Assembly: GCA_027924585.1 (NCBI GenBank)
Contig: BSBM01000125.1
Coordinates: 6,887,001-6,951,000 of the forward strand
Length of the DNA stretch: 64,000 bases
Source: Larix kaempferi
Taxonomy: Eukaryota > Streptophyta > Pinopsida > Pinales > Pinaceae
Direction: 5' to 3'
The notes under the pieces are model-generated. The model was not told where the DNA came from. It did not search any database and saw only the letters and a list, made by a program, of their open reading frames with translations. The translations under genes and the position numbers were made by a program. This document shows positions 34,096 to 45,200 of this stretch, piece by piece (the first letter of the stretch is position 1; every line of letters begins with the position of its first letter).

Positions 34096-34205
34096 ATGCT
34101 TAATTTCAAAATCAATTCATAGAGAAATTCCATCCACCTTGCTTGCCTAGCATTCAAGTTTGGCTAGTCAAACAAATACTTCAAGCTCATGTGATCTGTC
34201 CTAAG

Positions 34206-35493
34206 CTAAAAACTTCTTCCTAACAGATAATGTCTCCACATCTTGAGAGCATGTACTATGGCTTCCAGTTCTAAATCATGTGAGGCATAATTCTTTTCAT
34301 GCTCTTTCAATTTCCTTGAATCATAGAAAATCACAAATACTTCTTGCATGAATAATCCACCTATCCCTTCAATGCAAGCATCTATGCACACTACACAATC
34401 CTTTCTTGGATTTGCAATCTTCAAAATAGGAGCACTGGTAAGCAACTTCTTTAATTGCTGAAAGCTTCTCTCGCATTTTCCAAACTTTACAAACTTAATA
34501 TTCTTCCTCTGTAATGATGTAATTGGATGAGCTATCTTGGAGAATCCTTCAATGAACCTTCTATAATATCCTGCAAGACCCATAAAATATCTAACATCTG
34601 AAACATTCTTTGGAGTAGGCCAATCCATTATGGCTTCAATCTTTTCTGGATCCACTGCAATTCCATCTTCTGAAATGACATGACCGAAATACTGTACCTT
34701 CCTTTGATAGAAATCACACTTGCTCAGCTTTTCATATAGTTGGTTTTCTCTAAGAACTTGCAACACCATTATTAGATGTTCATCATGCTCTTCTTCATTC
34801 CTGGAATAAACAAGAATGGCATCTAAGAAAACTATCACAAACTTATCCAAATACTTGATGAAGACACTATTCATGAGACACATGAATGTAGCAGGTGCAT
34901 TGGTAAGACCAAATGGCACCACTGTGAAATCATAATGACCATATCTTGTTCTGAAAGTTGTCTTGTGGATGTCTTCTTCTTTTATCCTAACTTGATGATA
35001 GCCAGACCTTAAGTCAATTTTTGAAAATACTCTATCTTCCTTCATTTGAAATAAATCATCAATCCTTGGAAATGGATACTTATTATTGATTGTTAATTTA
35101 TTGAGATTCCTGTAATCAATACACAGCCTTAAAGTCCCATTCTTATTCTTAACAAATAAAACTGGTGCTCCCCAAGGAGATACACTCGTTGATATACTTC
35201 TTATCCATTAATTCATGTAGCTGCATCTTTAACTCTACCAATTTTGGTGTGCTTATTCTATAAGGAGCCTTGGAAATTGGTGCTTCTCCTGGAACAAGGT
35301 CAATGGTAAAATCAATATCTCTCTTGGTAAAATAAATATCTCTCTTGGGTGGTAGTTTGGGTACTTCATCAGGAAACACATCTTGGAACTCTTGCAACAA
35401 CTGGAAGTCTTCTATCTTTGGCCCATTGTCCTCTGATGAATCTAATACATGCAATGCATATAATTGGAAACCCTTCTTATAAAAAAATTTCAA
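34206..35493 (-). pseudogene. pol: Element C reverse transcriptase and RNase H
   Basis: Frame 35149-35493 carries the RT entry region (DEVPKLPPKRD, IDLVPGEAPISKAPYR). Frame 34206-35045 has [32 protein letters not shown], then [10 protein letters not shown] in place of YLDDILVYS, i.e. the second catalytic Asp of the active-site pair is Ala. It goes on to the thumb ([11 protein letters not shown]) and RNase H ([44 protein letters not shown]). A duplicated 'DIYFTKRDIDFT' segment is present near 35320-35345. Confidence 0.9.
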
Positions 35494-35535
35494 CTGTAAG
35501 GCTGAAATATGTCTTACTGAAAATTTCTTGGGAAT

Positions 35536-36069
35536 TCATTTTACCATTCCGGGTCTACCTTCTTCATCAATGCATTCAAGTACCTTTTCATAGAAATATA
35601 TCTTGTCTCTATGCCTTTCCAACCAATCCATACCAATTAGAGCATCATAAGATTCTAATGGTAGGACATTCAGATTTACATGCGTGAGGAGTCCATTCAA
35701 CTCCATGGGGAACTCCATCATCACTTCACTCACTTTTCTCTTGGTACCTGTGGCTAATTGAACTAGCCAAGACTTACTATGCTTCACTTTACTAAGAGAA
35801 CAACCTTCAACCACCTTTGGAGAAACATAACTATGAGTAGATCCTGGGTTGATCAAAACATAAATGGATTTCTTAGAAATCTTACCTTCGACTTCCACCA
35901 GTGTTGACTCATAGTTTGCTTGATGAATATCCAATGTTGTATAGATTCTAGGTGCTTCCCTTGCCATATATTCCACTGTAGCTGCTCCTTCTAAGTTATG
36001 CAAACTTCTGAGATTCTCCCTCCGATGTGGACATTCTCTAAGCACATGGTTTCTCCACATCCCCAACAC
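35536..36069 (-). pseudogene. Element C protease (RVP_2 type)
   Basis: The minus frame opens with remains of a zinc knuckle (CWRNHVLRECPHR-like, decayed), then YVLINPGSTHSYVSP, where the active-site D-[ST]-G has become N-P-G, then LPLESYDALIGMDWLERH, the conserved LG.DWL motif, and YFYEKVLEC. The Asp-to-Asn/Pro change means it could not act as an aspartic protease. Confidence 0.85.
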
Positions 36070-36195
36070 TGAAGTGGCCCTTTCGGTGCTTTTTCTGATG
36101 CCACTGCTGTTTTGTTTCCACTTCTTGCTTGTTGGACCTGCTAAAAAATCCTTGGCTGGTTTTTGAATGGTGGCTTGAATCCACTTTTCCTTTGT

Positions 36196-37276
36196 TCAAA
36201 CCTCCCATTTGGATTTCTTTCCATGCTGGGTGGACATCTGTTTTACCTTGCTCTGCTCATAGCAATGCACTTCCATTATAATGGCTTTATCAAGACTTGA
36301 TGGATCAAAAAAATCATTCCTATATCTAAAATTTCGAGGTAGAGTCCCAAGGAAACACTGCATATTAACCCTCTCACCCTTGATGTAGTCCACATACCTC
36401 AACAATTCCAAAAATTTGTGGACATGCTCATCCATAGACTTCTATCCCAACCTGAGTTCATTGAACTCTTTCCTCTTGTTGTAATAATACCTAGCTGATA
36501 GGTATTTTTCCTTGAAATACCTGTTGAATCTCTCCCAACATGATCCTTCTTTCACTGATTCCTTTCACTTGCATGAGGTGCTCCCACCAAATTGAAGCTC
36601 CGCCACTTAGGTTGTAAATGGAAATTCTAGCCTTTTCATTTCTTGAGTAGTCATGGATCCTGAAGTACTTCTTCATCCCAAGAAGCCATGCCTCTACCTC
36701 TTGGCTAGTATTACATTCTCCATCAAATGTGGGAGGACTTGCCTTCCTAAATTATCCCTGTGGCATCCCTTTGGATCTATTTCTTCTTTCAAAACTTCTA
36801 GAAGTATGCCGAGGGATTCTTCGAGGACCTCTTGATTCACACGACCGGATGGAAGAAGATCTTGAAGAGGGTGTGTTGCACTTTCTGCTCACCAAGATCT
36901 TCCTTGGGCTTGGATTCCTCTTCCTAGAACGATCACTAGAGCGACTTTCTGCACCACTTCCCTCTCTACCTACGTTTCTTGGGTTGGAAACAAGGTTTTC
37001 CCTCTGATGCATATCGGTGGGGCTCTGCAAAATGGAAGCATTGAGCTGATTTTGTTCTTCCTGAGCCTTCATCAACCTTTCATTGAAGCTTATCATGGTT
37101 TCAACCAAGTTCTGAGGGGTTATTTGCTCCCTTCTTCCATTGGATTCGGTTTCAGCATGATCTTCTTGCACATTTTCTCCTAGCACATATTCATCATGAT
37201 CAAAAGGATTTTGGGCGTCATTTATGGTCACCATTTTCGTTACCCCTTTCCTTCTACTCTCTACTACACTTCTCAA
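36196..37276 (-). pseudogene. gag: Element C gag
   Basis: Frame 36752-37276 is the N-terminal part (MVTINDAQNPF, then NLVETMISFNERLMKAQEEQ, basic SRSSDRSRKRNPSPRK stretch). Frame 36491-36676 has YFRIHDYSRNEKARISIYNL and GGASIWWEHLMQVK, the W-W gag core (family 'l.G.A..Ww'). Frame 36196-36435 has EHVHKFLELLRYVDYIK and CFLGTLP. These are the retrotransposon gag motifs in order, separated by frameshifts or stops. Confidence 0.8.
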
Positions 37277-37444
37277 ATGATATTAGCTGCAAGCTCTGTG
37301 CATCATAGAGGTGTTTATTAGACATCATAAGAACACATATAACACATAGAACATCCATTTTTAACAGAAATAAACTCATGGAATTCATTTAATAAGCTAT
37401 TGTGCCTTCTACTTTGGCCCAAGCAACTCTAGTGCTGCAACCTT

Positions 37445-37458
37445 GGGCTATGATACCA
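37445..37458 (-). promoter_or_regulatory. Element C primer binding site (Met)
   Basis: Minus strand TGGTATCATAGCCC, three bases from the 5' LTR edge TGTCACATCC (plus, 37462). Compatible with priming by initiator tRNA-Met. Confidence 0.85.
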
Positions 37459-37461
37459 TTC

Positions 37462-39971
37462 TGTCACATCCCCAATCCCCTTGGTGCCCTTTAGAGGTGA
37501 TGGGAGACAGCCTGATACATTTTTTTTCCTTCAAAACTTATCTGCATCTTTGATCTTTTTACACAGCTACAATTATCCTTGGTCTGCAACTCCGTAATCC
37601 ATAGATGTAAGTTGGAAGTCAGAAATCGAATCTCCAAAATACGCAGCATTGAAAACACCTCTCCAACTTCCGCAATTCCTCAATCCGCGATGCGGGACTC
37701 AAAAAGTCGAGTGCCAATTACCCGTCATCGAAGGAATACGAACCCAAATTTTGCATTCCACAGTGCAGAATTTAGAAATGTGGAGCGCCAAAATGTTCAG
37801 CACCAATGAAACACGATATCTAATTCCGCATTCTGTAGTGTGGAAGTCGAAAATGCGGAGTGCCAAAATTCCCGGCGCCAAAGAAACACGATCCCAATTT
37901 CCACATTCCGTAGTGCAGAAGTCGGAAATGTGGAGCGGAAAAATTCCTGGCGCCAATGAAACACGATCTCGACTTCTGCATTCTACAGTGCGGAAGTTGG
38001 AAATGCGGAGCACCAAAATTCTTGTCATTGCAGAAATGTGCCCCCGACTTCCGCATTCCACAATGCGGATGCAGAAAGTCGGGAGCTGGCCATGCTCTGT
38101 TACAACCAACTTCCTAACCCAATAAATTATTCATCCTTAAACCAATTTGAGAAAACTCGGTACTGTTGGAAAGATCTTGGAGAGTTCTATGGGATGGTGT
38201 GGCCGACCCTTGCCACGCCTTAGGACTCTGACCATGCCTCATTTCCAATAAAAAATTTGCCTTGAATTCCATCAAAACCTCTTTACCCCACTGTCAAAAG
38301 CCCTAGAATCACCCGGCCAAGGTCCCTTCCTGCATCTGATCATAGAGGGGTGCATGAACATATCAGAGGGGGTCTAACTCATCCCCCAAGATCATATGAT
38401 GAAGTACAATCCCACTAAGGATATGTGCAATGCATAACAACAAACATAGTGGAATGAAATATTGGTTAATGCATCTACAGTATGTAATACTACAACATAT
38501 TAACACAAGAAAAATGATAATACAACAACAAATGAATCATCTTCATGGTTAGGCTCATACAAAAACTTCATACCGATCACTTCCATATGATAAATTCATT
38601 CAATTAACTTGAAATTACAAGGAAACACAACATAGGAAATTAACATCACTTAACACCATAGAGAACACTTATCTTATAAGGTGAATAATCCAAGCAACTG
38701 GCTATGTGAGAGCAATGTTCCACCCATCCATAGGTATCTGTGCAACCTATACTCTTTCAGCTGAGAGACCACCCCCTAGTTGGGCTGTGTATCCACTAAG
38801 GAGGGCTAAAATAGGCTCACTCACAGCCATGGATTCTCACAAACACACATGCTAAGCCAACACTCACAGTTGGGTTTATCAAGCATTCAAGGAATAAGAG
38901 AGGAGGATTCTAAGCCAATGAGCTCAACCATAGAGCTACAGGAATCTCAATTCACACTCAGAAAATCTTGGCACCCACAATACCTACCACACCCAACACA
39001 AGGAAGTATTCCCTTCACTACTCCATAGTCCCTCAAGCCATACCTTCCCTCCAGTGCTCTTCAGGGTGGGCATAGAAAGGTCCAAGCTTCTGGATACTTG
39101 AGACTATATCCTTCATTGGGATTATCAAGCAACCCTACCCTCTGTGCTATCCTTTCTCTGTCCTTTCTACTTGGGTTTTTCTTTCACTTTTGTGACCAAA
39201 CAATTCAATCCTGCAATTGGTTTATCGGCTATCAACATAGGGTTCTATTCATTGGTTCTTGAGCATTTCACACGATGCAAATTTCCCTAGGGTTCAGATC
39301 AACGGACCCCCTACTGGATCGATATTCCCACACCAAATTCTAGGCATATTTGGCACTGAAAAATTGGGGTTTTCAGAAATCATGATTTTCTTCTTTCTCA
39401 CTATTCGCCTCTCTCTGTTCTTTGCGTTCAAAACTCCCGGTTTCTTGCGCTTGATGGAATGGGGATCATGGAATACAAATTCCCAGGGTAGAGTGGCGTG
39501 TGGGTCAAGGAAAACAGATCCCCATACCCTGCCATCCGAAAATTCGTGGTTTTCCCACACTCCATCGGTTTCAATGAACATTTTCTTCAACCACCCTCTG
39601 CAGCAGAAATAAATGTCAGCAAGGAAGGTCAAATGGGTTCCAAGGATGAAATTTGGCACTATATGGTCCAATCCCACAACCCCATCACCTCTCCCTAGTG
39701 GATACACATGCCCCCCTCTTATTGGTTGCCTCCATAACCATTTTTCTTGGTATTTTATTGTAATATTAATATTTACATCATTTACAATACCTCATGGCTT
39801 AATAACACATGGATAATCATAATGTGAAATACTTGCCTTTTACATAAAACTTGAGCATCCTCTAGTGGGGCCTTGGCCTTGAGCTCCACAATAGGGAAAG
39901 CACACATTGCATGTATACAATATTTACATTGAAGGACAAATATGTTCTAAGGGTCAAAATGGGGTATTACA
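37462..39971 (-). repeat. Element C 5' LTR
   Basis: 2,510 bp, TGTCACATCCCC on the left and GGGGTATTACA on the right (plus orientation), aligned with the split 3' LTR. About 75 bp longer than the 3' LTR after removal of Gypsy2, which is explained by one extra minisatellite unit. Confidence 0.95.
37691..38063. repeat. ~75 bp hairpin minisatellite, five units (5' LTR)
   Basis: Five tandem units starting 'tgcgg/tgcag/tgtgg' and ending 'gacttccgcattccaca(g)'. Units of the form 'ggaagtcggaaatg.ggagcgccaaaattcc.ggcgccaatgaaacacgatc' are 70-75 bp each. Inverted-repeat unit junctions resemble those in the 3' LTR. The plus frame 37649-38125 is open only because of this periodicity. Confidence 0.85.
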
Positions 39972-39976
39972 ACAAT

Positions 39977-40141
39977 TGCATTTCTAACACTTTGGCCATC
40001 AAAGAACATTGTCATTTTGGAAATAGATTCAAATAAGGAGTCATGATAATCAATTTCAATGAGTATAGAAATATAAATACCTTGTTGAATAAGCACTTGC
40101 TCAAAATAAAAAAAGATCAATTTGGATATTTTGAGATTCAT
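39977..40141 (-). pseudogene. Helentron OTU-like domain 2, N-terminal part
   Basis: The minus frame has YISILIEIDYHDSLFESIS, in which HDSLFES stands where OTU proteases have DGNCLFRA/S (the nucleophile Cys is not present in this copy), followed by DGQSVRNAIV (family 'iR..vv.y'). It continues across element C into 21644-22020, where the strand-helix part and terminal HF are found. Immediately upstream (right) is OTU-like domain 1. Confidence 0.55.
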
Positions 40142-40249
40142 TGTGCATTAGTGCTCTGAGAAAATATATGAAAATCATAGTTTTGTATCTCTGTTGATCT
40201 ATATGAAAAAAGTGGTTCAAAATGACCAGAAGTTGGCCTTTGATCATGG

Positions 40250-40746
40250 AACAATAGATTCTAGCAATATCTTGTTTGTGTAGAATTGAAACGAAGAGAT
40301 TCTGTCTCTTTTTTCAATGACCAAACAACGATTGAAACATTTAACCATTTAGAAAACCACTTGGTGCAAAATATATCACCCTAGAGTCCATATACATTTT
40401 GCTCATTTGGCCATGAAGAGGATTGTGACATTCGGTTCAAATAAACATGAATATTTGTCACATTATGCTATTCTAACAAGTAGTCAATTGCCAAAACTGT
40501 ATGCATTGACTGGAATGCTTTAGGATCTTTGCGATCTAAACAAACACGAAAATGGTTCACGATTCGTTCTCTTATTTCCATTGGTGTATATGGAGAATGT
40601 AGCAAAATGGCCAATGCATCAAATAAACAATTTCCTGGTTCATAGTGGATATTGTTTAGCTAAAACGAATGAAATGTAGCTAAAGATGCATCGATTTTTT
40701 TTCCATGTAGAGGTTTTGATTCCAAAACTATATTCTCTTCCGGCAT
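40250..40746 (-). pseudogene. Helentron OTU-like domain 1 (putative N-terminus)
   Basis: An ATG at 40744-40746 starts MPEENIVLESKPLHGKKIDA, and one in-frame TAG follows. Then comes HYEPGNCLFDALAILL at 40600-40645, an OTU-type catalytic block (family (G/P)DGNCLFRAlA) keeping the Cys, with MEIRERIVNHFR as the following helix (family 'lR..v...l'). Downstream, near 40319-40362, KWLNVSIVVW matches the later OTU strand (family W....l...f...I.v). OTU proteins are cysteine proteases/deubiquitinases; in Helentrons their job is unknown. Broken by two or more stops. Confidence 0.65.
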
Positions 40747-41595
40747 AATTGCTTGTGTTTGTGTCTTTCTCCATATTACGTAAAAATACATTAGCAATGA
40801 AAGGCTTTGTTTCTTTATTATTTTTTTCTCTGATATCAAATCACCCTAACTAGATATCTTTGTCAATTGCACCTGCGAAATTTTTACAATGTTTCAGTAC
40901 GCAAATCAGTAGCAAAGACTTGCAAGAAAATAAAGAGAAGCAGTCTATGAGAAAAGGAAAACAAGCAAAGAACATGGATTGTTTTTAAAGCATGTTCTTT
41001 GAAATACTTAAAGCAATATTTGAGATTCCAAATGACTACAAGCAACGTGGGGAGATGTCTACTAGACTATAGTTCCATGCAATGTTTTGTATTTCTTTTT
41101 GCACATGCCCTAGCTCAAAGCATCTTAGAAAAAATAAAAAAGAACATTAAGACAATTTCCAAGTTCCTCTAGATAGGAAAATTGACATGTGGCAGCAATG
41201 TTATAGACCCTCAGGGAATTTTTTTTTTCAAACCTCGAGAAAGTCTAAAAAAAATTCTAACAAGATTTTTTCCTATTAGAGAGTAGTATGTCTTCATTAT
41301 GGATGCAATTGCATAAAAATATAGCAAAGAAAAATATATGAAAGCAAGGGTCTCCGAAGGTCGAGGAAAGCAGGGGGGAAGAACACATAGTCTTTAGAAG
41401 GTATGTGTAATTCTATTTTCCAATAGCCAAGAAACTGAGAAGACGTCAGCATTGAAGCTATTGTTGTGGAAAAAATTGCACAAGTGTGCACTCATCCAAT
41501 TGGTATAGAGCTAGGACTTGTAGGATGTAGCAAGGCCTTAGTCCTTGGAGCCCCTGTGGGAGTTGGTGGTTGTCCTCGAAGTGATCATGCAAGAG
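40747..41595. other. No gene recognised; likely Helentron 5' flank
   Basis: AT-rich, no recognisable coding. By position it should contain the promoter and 5' end of the minus-strand Helentron, but I could not identify its terminus. Confidence 0.4.
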
Positions 41596-41600
41596 ATTTT

Positions 41601-42246
41601 TGTTGATGTATATGTAACTTTGGAATGTATTTCACCTATGTATTTCATCTATGTATATTGTATTCCTATAGAGATGTTATTATTCCTCTATACAGAAGTG
41701 TTTGTATTCCTATAGAGATGTTATTATTCCTCTATACGGAAGTGTCGTCATTTAGATTGTAAGTGTCGTAACTTATACTTGATGGTTTATTAGACCATCT
41801 TGATGGGGTTGGCCCTGTATGATTCATGTGGGTAAAAGGGTTATTAGACCACCCTAGTGGGGGTCAGCCCTGTCAGCATTATGTTATGTGATTAAGTTGA
41901 GGCCGACCTAGTAAAGGTTATTAGGCAAGTCAAGTCATGTATAAATAGAGTGCGGGAGGCACTCTATTTGATCATTCACTTTCTCTCTCATACTCTCATT
42001 GGAGAGTGGTGCACTTGTGGAGGAGGAGAAGCTGCTGCTAAGAGAAGACTATCTCTTGTACTTGGGTTGTATCATTGCTCTATCTATCTCTGAGGAAGTT
42101 GCGGGGTTTTTCACCTTCTTGGTTTTCCTCGGTGAAACTTTGTGTCTCTTGTGTGCTTGCATTATTGTGTCCATGATTGATATGCTGTACATGTCATTCT
42201 CTCAGTTAAGATCCTAGATCAGATTGAAATTTCTGGAAAACTAACA
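41601..42246 (+). mobile_element. Solo LTR with perfect ATTTT duplication
   Basis: 646 bp, beginning TGTTGATG and ending ACTAACA, flanked by ATTTT at 41596-41600 and 42247-42251. It has a TATA box TATAAATAG at 41940-41948 and shares several blocks with the copia LTR at 3524-4021, so it is probably a copia LTR. It contains a ~44 bp internal direct duplication ('ttgtattcctatagagatgttattattcctctatac.gaagtg', 41660-41748) and two related 'ttattagaccaycytgatggggt..gccctgt' blocks. The internal region is gone, presumably by LTR-LTR recombination. Confidence 0.9.
41940..41948 (+). promoter_or_regulatory. TATA box of the solo LTR
   Basis: TATAAATAG, followed about 30-50 bp downstream by a pyrimidine-rich stretch (TCATTCACTTTCTCTCTCATACTCTC), a plausible start region for transcription from this LTR. 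Confidence 0.6.
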
Positions 42247-42251
42247 ATTTT

Positions 42252-45200
42252 TAGTGGAATTCACATAAAATAAAGAAAAACAAAACAAAATGTAAATAAA
42301 ATGGAAATGGGGGGAGAATACAAACTCCAACAAAAATCCAAGGTATGCCAAACCACTTTGTATTGCCCAATGTTCAAGTTATACAACACCTAGGAGTTAT
42401 GGGCTTCAGCCAAAAATCTCCCTTAGGGATGCCTTTTTTGTCCAAACAATATGCTAAGTGAATGGTAGAACAATGGAGAGAAAATCTTTCCCCTTGAAGG
42501 AGGGTTACAAGGGAGCTTGGGAATGCTTACAAAGGTAGGAAGAGGTGGCCTATGAGGAAGATCCAACACAAATCCAACAAAATAAACTTTCTCTTCTTTT
42601 ATCTCTACAAACTGCATGACAATGGCTTCCTTTTATAGGCCAAGAGGTGGCCAAGAAACAACTAGATCCACATGTGAATGCCATCACCTCATGAAGCGGT
42701 TCCAAGTACACAAAGGGGGCTATTTAATGCCACAAGGAGTGTAAGGAGCCCCAAACTTGAATTGTGGAGGTGATGGGACATTGATGAGCCTTTAATGAGC
42801 CATGGGTAGTTAAGATTCCCCCATTTTTTGCAGTAGAGCATCCTTAATGAACGAAATTCATGCAATAGCGCAACCTTTATGAACAAAATCCGTGCAACAC
42901 ACTAGCGCGTGTACATAATTATAAATCCTGCGTAGTAGTGCGACATTTGAAGGAAACATTGCGCGAGTGGCCCAAAATTCATTCCTTTTGTACTCTGAGG
43001 ATCAAACATTTTTGTGGATATGCTGAGCATGTCTTTGATGAAATGCATTCTTTATGTTGATGACGCCTTATTGCAAGAATTGAGGAAATGTTGCATGTGT
43101 GCGAGATTTAGACGTTAACATATGCCCCTGATGTATGAGGTTCAAAAGGTACTGTAGAGCCGATAATGCATCATTGTTTCTTATGTTTCTCTCATGTTCC
43201 GTAGTACAAATCATATGCAGATGATAGGGTCCTCCCATGGGGAAATATTGTTGGTGACAACCGTTGGAGCTGTAGTAAAGAATGGTGTTTTATACAAACA
43301 AGGTGGGTATACCCATGCTCATGAAATGCTATCAAGGTGATTACAATGAGAGAGGACCAAGGGGTCAACTCAACTATACTGTTGGACATGGATGAAGGTG
43401 GCTTCAATCCATGTGGGAGTAAATAAACCAGGAACTACTGTGGGGTTTTGAAGAAGTGGTACTACTGATGATCATGATAAGCCCATGGGGGTGGGGGATC
43501 AGTGTGGTTGTGAAGCTTCCTGAGAGAGAAATTCACTGTTCCATATGGACTGCTACCATGGTTTACGAATGTGAACACTGCTAAATTCAAAAGTACATCC
43601 CCCCCTGATGCGATAGATGTTTTGACATCGACCATAGGGGAAAACATTAAGTTAGGGAGAACTAATGACTCTCCCTACTAAGTTTGAGGTGATTCCTTAT
43701 AGTGGTTGAAAGGGATACCAAGGTACAACTGCAACTACTTCAACTCTCGAAATATTGTGATTTGACATCAACGAGAGCTGAAGTACATGATAAGATGAGG
43801 GTCTTATCCTGAGAACCAAGATTATTTTGTAACCAACTATTAGATGGACATACTTGATGAAATATTGGCTGATAAGCGTGGGGATCATAAATTCCTTTGA
43901 TCGATGTAAACATGGGGAGTGTGGATGACAACCTTCCTTTCAGAAAGGTACATATTTAGACGGAGGGAGACAAACTGCAAATGAAAGGGCTTGGATGGAG
44001 ACACAATACTGAGAGTAATTGTGACCGAAAAAAAAAATGTTGCTGAGGATAATTGAGACTCAAATACATCGATCAAAGGCGGCTATGGTTTGCTTCCAAA
44101 AGAAGAGGGTGTTCGTGCAATGTCATGTGGATGGGGGAACGATTTGTACATAAAGAATAATTAGTGGGGTCCCCACGGTTTTGGGGGTATCGAGGGACCA
44201 ATTTGATGATGGATGGGATTCCCGTGGTTCTGAGCGAATTGGGTAATCAATTTGGTGATGGGAGAAGTTCCCACAGCTTTGAGTGAGTCAGGGAACTATT
44301 TCCATGATGATGTAAGGGTTGTTTTTCAAGCGTAAAGACGGGTGCCCCATAAATTAATTCCATGTAGCTTGTTCATGCGGGAAAATCTGAATAGAATTGG
44401 TTTCTTTGGAGGGAGAGGTCCCCATTGGTGTCTTGGCGGGGGTGATGATACGAATAAGATTGTAGATGGTAGATTTCTCATGGAGGTATGAATGGTCAAC
44501 TGTGGTTCTTGATTGTGACTTGTGTCGAGGAATTTGATAGCACTGACTACTGAAGGTGGGGGAGTAAATGTGCAACTATAAAATGATGAAATAAGGGTTC
44601 ATTGTTTTCAAGGTTTATCAAATTCCTAAAACTTGTGGGGGTTTGACATCATTGGTGTCAATTTATGACTAGGTTGGAAATGGTGTGCACATCCATGGAG
44701 GAACATGCTATTCGTAGTGATGACGTTGATGGCATATCAAGACTGGGAATGAAGGCCTTATGGTTATCAGTGAGAATATTGGTAAATGCATTTGTAAATG
44801 GAGGGAATACATTACATATATTCTAGTTTCGAAATAATACCTATGGTAATAATCCTATAATTGTTGCTGAGGGATGGAGTCTTATTCTTATAATGGAAAA
44901 AAATAATCTCCTGCCTATATTGGTCGTGATACCTCACCAAGTGTAGTAAAGAACATGACCAAGGTATTGACAATGCATAAAACATAAAACCAAAATAAGC
45001 CACACCTATGCGGTTCCCATGAAAAATAGTGCCTAGATGAATCCCAAACCATGAATCAGACAAAAAAGGAAATAAAATGTTGACACAAATAAGAAGGGTA
45101 ACATGAACTGTTGAGTGTCTTCTTTGTGTTTGGGGGCCATGTGGTATAATTTTATTCCTACAGATAGGATGAAAACCTCATGGACAATAATAAGGATCCC

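Larger units (their letters stand above)
22021..39971 (-). mobile_element. Element C: long-LTR Ty3/gypsy (Tekay-like chromovirus)
   Basis: Minus-strand element with about 2.4-2.5 kb LTRs. The 5' LTR is 37462-39971; the 3' LTR is 22021-24291 plus 32418-32586, split by Gypsy2. Ends read TGTAATACCCC on the minus strand and TGTCACATCCCC on plus (TATCACATCC at 22021). Flanks GCAAT (22016-22020) and ACAAT (39972-39976) form a 4/5 target duplication. A Met primer site, purine tract and gag-PR-RT-RH-IN order are present. Net length without Gypsy2 is about 9.8 kb. All genes are broken. It interrupts the Helentron OTU-like domain 2. Confidence 0.9.
9518..40746 (-). mobile_element. Helentron (Helitron2-like) autonomous element, nested with inserts
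   Basis: Reading minus from 40746: OTU-like domain 1, OTU-like domain 2, DUF6570-like segment, Helitron Rep with HUH motif, Pif1 helicase with Walker A/B-like motifs, and a C-terminal EEP-type endonuclease. All lie on one strand in one order. The run is interrupted by element C (22021-39971) and Gypsy1 (13161-19889), each flanked by target duplications. Net coding length after subtraction is about 6.5 kb, about 2,100-2,200 codons, in the size range of Helentron proteins. Such elements move by rolling-circle replication: Rep nicks and joins, the helicase unwinds. Several stops and frameshifts make it inactive. Outer ends were not determined. Confidence 0.8.

Noticed and set aside
37649-38125. 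158-codon plus ORF in element C LTR
   Set aside because: Its periodic sequence mirrors the 75 bp minisatellite; no family and no start context.
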